Shown here piece after piece: positions 47,701 to 55,918 of a DNA stretch of 64,000 bases (position 1 is the first letter of the stretch; every line of letters begins with the position of its first letter). The stretch is from Lasiosphaeria ovina (taxonomy: Eukaryota > Ascomycota > Sordariomycetes > Sordariales > Lasiosphaeriaceae): NCBI GenBank assembly GCA_033439765.1, contig JAULSN010000008.1, forward strand, positions 1,116,001 to 1,180,000, given 5' to 3'. The notes under the pieces were generated by a model. It was not told where the DNA came from. It saw only the letters and a program-made list of their open reading frames with translations, and did no database searches. The translations under genes and the position numbers were made by a program.

Positions 47701-49516
47701 CTCCGAACCAACCCAGTCAGGGCCGTCGAGGTTCGCGGCCCTTTTGGCAGAGATTGCGGAACCCAAGAAGGTGAAGGCGCCAGTGCCTCAACCACTCACC
47801 CCGACAGACCCGGACGAGACGGACGCGCAGAAGGAGCGTCGTCTGCGCAAGGAAGCGCGCCGGAGGCTCAACTTGAAGGTCACGTTCCGAAGCGACGATC
47901 GCTTGGTTGAGATACGCGAATTCACGCGCTTTCCCGAAGAGATTGGCGGCCGCCCAGGCAACGCGGCCCGCGACGTGGACAAGATGGAGGGCATGGCTTT
48001 GAAAAAGGGCCATGCAGGCGAGATCCGTCCGTGGGAGGAGCCGAATCCTCTCGACCTCGAGGCTATACCACAGGAGGCGCGGGAGCGGGCTTTCGTTACA
48101 CGAGGCGGCAACGCGACCTTTAGTACTGAACAGCAAAAGTTCATGGAGGATCGCGAGGCGACGGAGCTCATGGTCGTCTACACCGAGCCATCAGATATCC
48201 CCCCTACTCCGAAATCGCCACCTTACGAGCCCATGCTCGCCGACGATAACCCTGCTGAAGCTATCCAACTGCCAGCAGCCCCAGAGTACGACGAGGTTCG
48301 CCTGCGAGCGAGAGATCGGACTCAGGTGGGGCTCTGGCGGGCCGCCCACGACAGCCAGGTACGCATGGATGCCCGGTCCAATCCAGACTATGCCGACTTC
48401 ACAAAGGCTCTGAAATCGATATCTTCGATTGCCGACTCGTACAACGGGCACACAGGGCCCAAGACCGAAGCTCGCGACGACTGGGAAACTATCGGATCCG
48501 ACTCCCGAGACCAGCAGACGTACTCGTCGCTCATGTCAGATAGGGCCAGGAATTACAGGGACCCCGAGGTATTTGACCCAGCACGGCCTCGGACAGTGCG
48601 GCGGCACGACTATGTCGATGCCGTTGTTCAGAAGGCAGTCGACTTCGTCGAGGAGATTGTCGAGGAGCTGCGCAAGTCGCAGTCGTATCTCCCTTCGGGT
48701 ACCGCCGAGGTCCCCGCCACCAAGCAGCAAGTCTCTCAGCCGGCCGAGGCAGCGCCCGATTATACAGCAGCTTGGGCCCAGTACTACGCTCAACAAGCAC
48801 AGCCGCAGCAGCAGCAGCAGCAGGCGGCCTGGTATGCCCAGCAACAGAGCGCATATAACCAGGGCGCCAATCCTTACGTGCAAGCTCAGGCGTCTCAGGC
48901 TACCGGTCAGCAGCCCAACGCAGACGCCGGCAACCAGCTCTCGGCAATCCTATCGGCTCTCGGTAACCAGCCCGCAGTAGTGCAGCCGCAATACCCCTCG
49001 GCCGACTCAGCAAGCCTTCAGGCCCTAATGAGCGCCCTCGCCGGTACAACCCAGTCTCAGGGTTCGCAGAGCCTCCCAGCTCCCGCCGACCCCCAGAACG
49101 CCGAATACCTGCTCTCTCTTATGAAGTGGGCGAGCGGACAAGCTCCAGCACAGGCGCAGGCCAGCGCCGCTCCTGCGGCGACCACGTCGTACGCACAGAG
49201 CCAGGGCCAGACGGGCGCCCCTGCCCATGGGTCCTACGGCGCGCAGGGCTATGGCCAATCTCACCAAGATCGAGATGGGTACAATCCCGGGAGCCGGTCT
49301 GCGGGCAGCGATGACCGCCACCACACGCGCGGCGGCGGCGGCGGGTCGAATGGCGGTGGTGGCTGGGGCGGCGGCTCAAGCTCCAAGTCGTCCCAGTCCG
49401 ACATTCCTGAGCACCTCCGCGGCATCAACCGCAGCCTCATCGGGACCAAGCAGTGCACTTTCTGGGCCCGCGGCCAGTGCGCAAAGGGTGATAAGTGTAC
49501 GTTCCGCCACGACTAG
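44735..49516 (+). CDS. PNUTS/Ppn1-like PP1 regulatory protein with CCCH finger
   Basis: Single exon. I place the start at the ATG at 44735 (context CGCCATGG), giving 1593 residues. An upstream in-frame ATG adds 19 residues with a weaker context. The N-terminal 430 residues are His/Asn/Gln-rich, with an 8-residue tandem repeat of type APVQAHNQ. A helical block at about residues 640-810 (LPTRILNVLIRHINL, SWKFPSIAKKLES) resembles a TFIIS N-terminal domain. A Lys/Ala/Pro-rich basic linker follows. K1048-V-T-F1051 in LKVTFRSDDRLVEIREF fits the PP1-docking RVxF motif, with the downstream acidic/Leu pattern seen in PNUTS. The Gln/Ala-rich tail ends in a CCCH zinc finger (C1574, C1582, C1588, H1592). 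TND-like, RVxF and terminal CCCH in this order match PNUTS and S. pombe Ppn1. These recruit PP1 to the cleavage/polyadenylation machinery and RNA polymerase II. The assignment is inferred from architecture. Confidence 0.8.
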   Translation: MDQGHGNGMSEWDPESFNPEAWDHQFTDSGLAFDPNQGGDHSYQNQGQNHNHNQMQGSSLNNNHNLSNNHNLNHGLNHNHNHGHTQNPNAFIDAAPQTQSQIHAQLSGSEPEQAMYRSFPYFQQSDIWSGSTQTATTPNPYGHPSPLPQSYYPNQQSPGDVGRAANARFALVDPHLSHWQGQQLPSAGYGASPEFENPLAASHAVNLQPPGPRESPLSYSSGSRAVPGGVMQGIQGYEGLPRQSVDARQHQPQFAPISNGQPLQGRPSVAQLPVAMNTGSPRTAVQQPQQIPMTAQPLGQQQQQLINRSPQTHTPPLQPQVQPSIHRPIQAPVQSHNQVHNQAHNQTHNQTPVQAHNQAPVQAHNQASVRSHNQAPVQVHNQNPVQAHNQTSVKAHNQAFVQAHVQAPAQLTQIQVAVQASPIQSSAARPQPVQQFVQSTDRNVVSGVKRRPTSETPEPGLLAKKVRVLGGPINPGSPSTPATQTETPPPTSSFYLDNQALEEARGRKGGTLAGVPHLIVGETPVKLKKGPPTKRYVIISTKGDRDPLFPELPWGWTQAESLGNHLAAYQGAKTYLDRQKADARLEMELARTETEIPIDWWKKLPKGDANSEAKRTDSPPEPLNTAVTVSASLFIHPSHKSNRRVLVQAADDYYDILDDKVAEYRKNAPIFDKIVKGLKMRAKNPALFSFAEEEALRLQLEPTGKQLESAFAMGLKDADARVFRHLGEKTDLPTRILNVLIRHINLNDATSPLVKVLLRFFCRFTTVKRSKLESWKFPSIAKKLESNGDAEVRKLVAVIFSNADENDESDSSASDAKTAPSKTIESAGERKVSKGNGKVSTASLGSKRAREDDVGSEGRSSKKTTADLSTPGTNSSKATSVATKTPPATVTKVPVPKLPIAAPALTPTTSQAKARSGLLLPGKIRPAPKASPKIETLKVETPKATAKPIVAPKAQLVKTDAPKAAVSKPQPAQVAPPAPVPTKITKLKVSEPTQSGPSRFAALLAEIAEPKKVKAPVPQPLTPTDPDETDAQKERRLRKEARRRLNLKVTFRSDDRLVEIREFTRFPEEIGGRPGNAARDVDKMEGMALKKGHAGEIRPWEEPNPLDLEAIPQEARERAFVTRGGNATFSTEQQKFMEDREATELMVVYTEPSDIPPTPKSPPYEPMLADDNPAEAIQLPAAPEYDEVRLRARDRTQVGLWRAAHDSQVRMDARSNPDYADFTKALKSISSIADSYNGHTGPKTEARDDWETIGSDSRDQQTYSSLMSDRARNYRDPEVFDPARPRTVRRHDYVDAVVQKAVDFVEEIVEELRKSQSYLPSGTAEVPATKQQVSQPAEAAPDYTAAWAQYYAQQAQPQQQQQQAAWYAQQQSAYNQGANPYVQAQASQATGQQPNADAGNQLSAILSALGNQPAVVQPQYPSADSASLQALMSALAGTTQSQGSQSLPAPADPQNAEYLLSLMKWASGQAPAQAQASAAPAATTSYAQSQGQTGAPAHGSYGAQGYGQSHQDRDGYNPGSRSAGSDDRHHTRGGGGGSNGGGGWGGGSSSKSSQSDIPEHLRGINRSLIGTKQCTFWARGQCAKGDKCTFRHD
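45732..45960 (+). repeat. 24-bp coding minisatellite (APVQAHNQ units)
   Basis: About eight imperfect 24-base units and three 12-base half-units encode APVQAHNQ-type octapeptides and xHNQ tetrapeptides inside the PNUTS-like protein. Codons differ between copies, so the repeat is not brand new. Confidence 0.85.
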
Positions 49517-50486
49517 GTTCAAAAATTCAACTGGAGTGTTGGGCTGCTTAAGGTTTGTAGAGCATATATTGTACGAGTCGCTTCTGCGGGTTAGGGGGAA
49601 ATGTCGGTCGTGTTGGCTTCACACTGTTTATGCTTTTCAGGGGCGTTTGCGCCAGGTGGACAGGGCTAGGCTTTGCTTCGCGATCTAGATATTGTGGTTT
49701 ATTTCCAGAAGCCTAGGCACGCAGGGAAGGGGAGATGTTTCTTTTCGGAGAGGGTTGTTTGGAAATTATTATTCCTTAAACCCCCTCAGTACTTGTCCCG
49801 TTGAGATACGCACCGCCTGCCTACCCACCCACCTACCCTACCTTAGCCTTGCGTGTTATATACCTACCTAATAAAGGTATCTTTACCATAATGAATAGAC
49901 CCGCTCCATCGGGCGCCGGTGTGGCGAGGGGGAGGGGAAAATGAATACTACCTACCTATCGAACTACCTACCTAGTTACGGAGCTGTGTAGATATGCATG
50001 CGTGTGAGAGAGGGAACGGGCAGATGACGAGACGAACAAAACAAAACAAAACCAGAACGACTGTGCATCCTCTATGGACCGGCTTCATGTTTCTGCCTGT
50101 TCACGTAGATTAGATACAGTGCATTTGTAATAGTCCGAATAGACATTCTCTTTTTATTTCAATTTATTTCATTTCGTTTCCCTTCCCTTCCCCTCTGGGA
50201 AGAAACCATTCTTACGGAAAACTAACTGGGCAGGACAGGCACTCGGTAGGCATGGCAACCTCTTCGACGTCTGCAAATTCGTAAGCTTGTGTATTATCAC
50301 CGACCCCCCCATAGCCTCCAAAATACGGCCGCATGATTAGCATCCACCTGTCCGTCTGTCTGCCTGTCATCGCCGGGGGCTTCCATGTCCATGCCGCTGT
50401 CTCGCGGCCAAAACTATTCATAAATACATACATACAGCCGGCCAGAGCAATGTCGATTCTGTGGCTCTCTCCTTACTCGAGACCCC
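49517..50486. other. Convergent 3' region
   Basis: Intergenic between convergent PNUTS-like and decarboxylase genes. No gene supported. It has several TACCTACC motifs near 49860-49975 and AT-rich putative polyadenylation sequence. Confidence 0.5.
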
Positions 50487-52183
50487 TTACTGGAGACCGA
50501 GCCGGGCTTCGATGGTGGCGCGGATCGTGTCGACCGAGGCCATTGCTCCTATATTCAAAAGATCAGCGGGGTTCCCTTTCCTGTTTCAGTGGGTGGGTGG
50601 CTGAAATGCTGCGGTGAATGATAAGATGACGGGACAATGTACTCACCATCTAGTGCAAGCGCCAGCTTAGTTAGCATATTTTGTACATGAAAGAAAGGAA
50701 GGAAGGGGAACTGTGTGAGAAAGGCTTGTGGGGCTGGTCTCGTACCTCCAGTGTCGCCGCATGCAAGTGTTCTGATGGAAATTACCCCCAAGTCAGCACG
50801 AAGACGTGGTCGTAGTACAGTCAATCCGTAGAAGCTGGCAGTTTCATGCAAGGCTGGCTTTCAACCTGATTATTTGTGACAGTAACAAGACGTACTTGGT
50901 AATGGGCTACGGTTGCATGTCAGTGCTAGTTTCAACAGAACGGACAGACCTATCGCAACACTTGCAATATGTCAAAATGGGGGGTTGCATTGCTCACCAT
51001 GATAACCTGGAACCAGCCGCCGCTGGTGGCCTGGCCCGGCGCCGTAGCCTCGGTGGCGGAACCGGCCTCGATGGTAGCGGGCTCCCCATCCCCCTGGACG
51101 CCCCAGTCCTCAGCCAGGACGCGGACCTGCTTGGCGGTAATGGGATGTCGCCACATGGCCTGCACAGGGGTCGGTCAATATTTGGCACCTTGCAGCTTGA
51201 AAGTGTAGGGAAGAGTAAAAGGGGGGAATACTGAGTTCATGGCCGGGGCAACAACAATGACCTTCTTCTTGTTGTCGATGGTGGTGTCTGTGTCCCAGGC
51301 GCGTATGACCGAGGTGAGCAGGTTGTCGCTGATTCCGTTGACGATCTGGACGTTGTTTCGTGTCTTCAGTATAGCAGGGACAGAAGTGTGCGGGAATAGG
51401 GGTAGGGGACGCTCGCAGACCTTGGCTAGCGTGTTTGCGCTCAGTGCTATATTCGACCACATCATCAGCTCAGGCCCAGGAGTCTCCGAGACACTGAATA
51501 CTTACGGGCTACCACCAGGATATCGGCCCCTATGTGGGTGAGTTGAGACGTCAGCTGGCACTCTTGTTTTCGCATGTTCGAGGCTAGGCGGAGGACAACT
51601 TACATCTGCGCAACCTATTTGACTCGGGATATCATTAGTGGGCAAGATATATATCATGTAGCAAGAAGAGGGCTACGCACTCAATGTGCAGGATGGAAGC
51701 GCCGCGGCGCCAGGGCTGGGGGCCCCATTCGTCGGCGTCGCTATAGACGGCCTCGACGTTGGGCAGGTGCAGCAGCGACGACACGGTGGGCTGCTCGCTG
51801 CTTTGGCCATTGAGGAAGTTGCGGGCCGAGTCGGTCAGGACAATGCGGATGGCCAGCTGGTCGGCATGCTTGGCCAGGGCCTTGACGATCTCGGGGACTG
51901 ATCAGGGGAGGGAGTCAGACCATATTCCTGTTTGTGAGGGTGAAGCTGAAGCTAGAGAGCAGAACTTGCTCTTGATGGTGGCCACTGAGCCAGAAGCCCT
52001 GTTAAGTGAGACTCAATGTCAGCGTCACTCTCATTCATTGTATATATCGGAGAGAGACGGAGCATACGCGAGGAGCAGGTGCTTGCGTTGGGTGTCGGCG
52101 CGGGCGGCGGTCAAGTCGGCCAGCGAGCTCGACTGTTCGCGCACGTATTGGTTGTCGTGCGAGTCGCTGACGAACTGCAACAT
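50487..52183 (-). CDS. CAB3: Phosphopantothenoylcysteine decarboxylase (12 exons, microexons)
   Basis: This enzyme (HAL3/Cab3 family) decarboxylates 4'-phosphopantothenoylcysteine in CoA synthesis, using FMN. Twelve exons on the minus strand: 52183-52068, 51998-51970, 51897-51681, 51614-51604, 51529-51506, 51446-51421, 51345-51232, 51159-50998, 50906-50896, 50771-50746, 50649-50647 and 50548-50487. They total 801 bases or 266 residues. Family signatures: ASGSVATIK, catalytic His in ILHIELRRWAD, APLSANTLAK, SDNLLTSVIRAWD, PAMN in APAMNSAMWRHPIT, and the active-site Cys loop LACGDTGDGAM. Exons 4 and 9 are 11 nt, exon 11 is 3 nt. Exon 2 ends with a GC donor (GCAAGT). Intron 6 is 75 bases without a stop. 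It is a compact single-domain form, without the long acidic tail of yeast Sis2. The gene symbol is by analogy. Confidence 0.88.
50647..50649 (-). other. Candidate 3-nt microexon (ATG) of the decarboxylase gene
   Basis: The three bases read ATG on the minus strand. A strong branch point (GCTAAC) and acceptor (GCTTGCACTAG) precede them, and a consensus donor (GTGAGTAC) follows. Joined between exons 10 and 12, they complete a GAT-GGA pair. This restores the Gly-Asp-Gly-Ala-Met loop next to the catalytic Cys. Skipping them keeps frame but deletes one residue from that loop. Confidence 0.6.
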
Positions 52184-53362
52184 GGCGGGCAATAGATGTC
52201 TTCTTGGCTACGTTATGGTGTAGTACGAGATATCGAGGATAGACGCACGTCTTTGATGGAGTGAGCCGAGACGAAACGCAGACGGACCGGGAAGTTACGG
52301 GTTGGGTTGCCTTCAAGGTCCGAATCAGAAATGGTCCGTTCTGTCAAGAAATTTATCGGCGGATAGCGACCTGGGCAAATGAACAAATAACCCGCTTCGT
52401 GACGGCGAGGTTATACGTGAAGTTGTTCAAGTACCTGAACAGTCGGGTGTGTTGACGAGACTCCAAGTTAACTATGTATGGTCTGGTCTCGTCATGGTCA
52501 CAGGCCTCGCTGACAAACGGAACGGGCCACAAAGCAAAAGACCGATGCCGCAACTTTTACATGTCGTCTTCGCGTTTCCAGTTGTAATCTAGTACATCCA
52601 TGTTCCCAATGCATCCGCAACCGGGCTGCAAAGTCTGCCAAACTGTAGCGGCATATTCGGGTTTAGATGACCGCCCGAAAGCCGTTTCTCGTCTTGCGCC
52701 GCACGAGGTCGACGTTCTAGATGCAGTCGTGGCACGCCACCTTCCCGGGCCTGCAGGTGATTGAGGGGTGCAAAGCCATTCTTCGTTCAGGACCGATATG
52801 TACGTCATAACCCTAACCCCACCTTCACCTTTTCGCAAGATGTATTGCACCTTAGATTAGCTTGTGTAAGTCAGATATAAGACTGTAAGGTATCTATTAG
52901 ATGGAATACTGAATGCTCCTCGAGCCAAAAGGCAGTATACGCAGTGTTGAATTGTATAACGGATTATATTCGCCCTCCACCGAGTCTTGCGTGCCAAGAC
53001 ACCGTTGCTCCCATGAACGAGAAAGCGGATCTGAGCCCCCAGATTTGGCGATTCACCCACGCATTAACCAATAAGACGCGTCCACCGTCAGCCCACAATG
53101 CCATGCCCGCGTCACAAGCTTCCGCAGCTCATCCGTCGCACCTGTCCGCAGCCCCAACCATTTAGTGCTACTGTAGTTATAGCAGCGACAGACCACCGCC
53201 TCAGGATTCATTCCATCAATTCTATCAATTCCAACAAAACCACCGCCGCCACCAATTTTATGCTCCCAATTGGACCCAATCGTCACTGCTTCCAATCCTA
53301 AATCTTTTCCGGATAGAATCATCCCAAGAATTCAATCCATCTCCTAAAATCAAACAGACATC
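52184..53362. other. Divergent intergenic region, decarboxylase / NASP-like gene
   Basis: About 1.2 kb between divergent starts. No gene supported. The last 200 bases are AT/CA-rich and likely the histone-chaperone leader. Confidence 0.5.
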
Positions 53363-54846
53363 ATGGCCACACCAACACCCTCGACCGGCACTGCGACGCC
53401 GTTGGAGCTCGACCCTGAGCAGGCGGCGCAGAGCCTCAAGGTCTCGCTGGCTGATCTCTCAGCCAAGGCGACGGCCCTCTACGCCCACAACAAGTACGAG
53501 GAGGCCGCTGAGGTCTATGCGCACGCCGCCGAGATGCAGGCCGAGATGAACGGCGAGATGAGCCCCGACAACGCCGAGATCCTGTTCCTGTACGGCCGCG
53601 CCCTCTTCAAGGTCGGCCAGAGCAAGAGCGACGTCCTGGGCGGCAAGGCCCCTGACGCAAAGCCAAAAGCCCCCGCGAAGCCGGCCAAGAAGAACGGCGC
53701 CGCAACCGCAGACTCCAAGAACGGCGAGGGCGCAACGTCGTCGAGCGCACACAAAGACATGGTCGTATTAACCGCCAAGAAAGACGAGCCCAGCCTCGAC
53801 GAGAAGAAGAAGCCCCTCTTCCACTTTGAGGGCGACGAGAACTTTGATGGCTCCGACTCGGACCAGGAAGAGGAGGAAGAGGAGGAAGGAGGAGAGGACG
53901 ACGTAAACGACGACCTGGCCAACGCCTTTGAGATTTTTGACCTCGCGCGCGTGCTCCTCGAGAAGCGACTGGAGCTGGCACAAGAAGAAGCCAAGACAAC
54001 ACCCCAGGAGGGCACCGTCCAGGAAGAGCGCATGGCCGAGGAAGAGCGCAAGGCCGAAGAAGAAGGCGACGCCGCGGAAGGACGGGGCGTCGAGTCCCCA
54101 GCCGTCAGACACATCAAGGAACGTCTGGCCGATACGCACGCCCTGCTGGCCGAGATTTCGCTCGAGAACGGAAAGTATGTTGACGGATCCGCACCCTCAT
54201 GACCGCATCAGGGCGCAGATATCTCTAACATATTTTCCTCCATTTCAGGTATCCCACGGCAATTAGGGATTCCCGGGCCTCGCTCAAATACAAGCAGGAG
54301 CTGTATCAGGAGCATTCCGAGATCATTGCCGAGGCGCACTTCAAGCTCTCTCTGGCGCTGGAGTTTGCGTCGGTGACCAAGTCCGAGGACGACGAGGACG
54401 ACGCGGGCGCCAACAACGCAGCCGGCGGCGACAACAACGTCATGGACCAGAAGCTGCGCGACGAGGCCGTGGCCGAGATGGAGCTGGCCATCGCCAGCAC
54501 CAAGCTGAAGCTGCAGCGGCAGGAGGTGGACCTGGCGACGCTGCACAACCCCGAGGAGAACGACTCGACGCGCGAGACCATCACCGAGGTCAAGGAGATG
54601 ATCGCCGACATGGAGCAGCGCCTCGTCGACCTCAAGGGACCGCCCATCGACATTAACGCTGCCCTGGGCCTCCCCCCTGCTTCCACCGCCGCCGAGGCCG
54701 CCCAGGGGCCCCAGGAGGTCACCGACGAGGTCAAGAAGAACGCGACAGACCTGTCGGGCCTGGTGCGGAAAAAGCGCAAGGCCGAGGACAAGCCTGCCGA
54801 GGAGCTAGAGAGCAAGAAGATCAAGGAGGGTGAGACTGTAAACTAA
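53363..54846 (+). CDS. NASP/Sim3/Hif1-like histone chaperone
   Basis: Two exons (53363-54174 and 54249-54846) with one GT-AG intron of 74 bases, 469 residues. It belongs to the SHNi-TPR family, which carries histone H3-H4 or CENP-A. An N-terminal TPR lies at residues 28-90 (ALYAHNKYEEAAEVYAHAAE, ILFLYGRALFKVG). A long acidic interruption follows in residues 165-185 ([17 protein letters not shown]), as in NASP, then FEIFDLARVLLEKRLEL. After the intron come the SHNi-TPR helices (YPTAIRDSRASLKYKQEL, AEAHFKLSLALEFAS) and a coiled stretch (EVKEMIADMEQRLVDLKGPP). The C-terminus carries basic nuclear-localisation sequences (RKKRK, ESKKIK), indicating nuclear action. The assignment rests on this interrupted-TPR architecture. 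Whether it serves H3-H4 in general or CENP-A is not visible. Confidence 0.88.
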
Positions 54847-55164
54847 AAAATGGCGGTATTAATTTTTTTTTTCCCCTCTTCCGGTCTGGCGTCATGTTTT
54901 ATGTTTTCACGGTTTTCGTTTACATCCTTGCAACGCCTGCTACTACTACTGCTGCTATGCTATGCTATGCGGGTCTTCTGTTTTACGCATGAGCCAGCCA
55001 TGCGGAGGGGTGGATGGGAAATGGAAAATGGGAAATATATGGGATGGGCATGTTTGCTGTGTAAGAAAATCTACCCAGGTTGCAAGGGGTTGGCGCTGGA
55101 TGGATCCTGGGAATGAATTGGTCGGCTACTACGTACTACACGTATCGGCGGCGGCAGCGGCGGC

Positions 55165-55188
55165 GGGAGCGGGAGCGGGAGCGGGAGC
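55165..55188. repeat. (GGGAGC)4 hexanucleotide repeat
   Basis: Four perfect GGGAGC units within a CGG-rich tract. The same hexamer also appears near 35400-35416. Confidence 0.8.
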
Positions 55189-55492
55189 GAGATATTCTCC
55201 ATCTCTACAATGTGGCTTTTTCTGCGGAATCATGCCTGTGTACGCGCGCGCTCGTGAGAGAGAGAGGGAGAGAGAGAGTGTGTGTGTGTGCGTCTGCTAG
55301 GTCTAGTGTATTGTACGGCTTTTGATTATCAGAGGACGGGACCCGCGCAAACCTTGGATCCGTCTGTCTCTGAAGAAGGGATGGAAAATACGTACGTAAA
55401 TGAAAACGTGAAATGGAAAGCAGTGGTATAAAACGGTTGTTATCTTTTTTTTTTTTTTTTTTTTTCAAGGACTCGCTCGGGGATGTTATGGA

Positions 55493-55504
55493 TTACCTAG
55501 GTAA
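55493..55504. repeat. TTACCTAGGTAA palindrome
   Basis: Perfect 12-bp palindrome sharing the ACCTAGGT core seen at 16819-16826 and 16982-16991. Confidence 0.6.
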
Positions 55505-55918
55505 ATGTGTACGGATCGGATCACAGTCAATGAAGATGAATACTACGGCTCCTTTCCAGTGTGTGTGTATAACCTATCCCAATTCGAAATCAAGATTAGA
55601 ATCAAAACTAAGACAAACAATCGCTTTGCAAGAAAAACCACTGCTTGGCTGGCTAGCTCGTATATACAGCTGTTAGTGATCACTACCTATTTGTACTATT
55701 AGAATTTGATTATCTTCTTTTTTCCGATTTTTGGCATTTATTTACAGCTACACGGCCAGGGTACAGACCGCCAGCATAGGAGCATGAGCTGACTCTACGT
55801 TCGGCGTTACTTCCGTGTAACACATATATAGATATTTAGATACAACCCATTACGTCCACGTGAAAAGGGACAGAAAAAAAAAAGAACGAAAGAAACACGA
55901 CAGGGGGAGGTCTAAATT

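Larger units (their letters stand above)
54847..55918. other. Convergent 3' region with simple repeats
   Basis: Intergenic between convergent NASP-like and GYP1-like genes. It has a GGGAGC array, a GA/GT-rich stretch (55240-55295), a T-run near 55446-55466 and a TTACCTAGGTAA palindrome (55493-55504). No gene supported. Confidence 0.6.
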
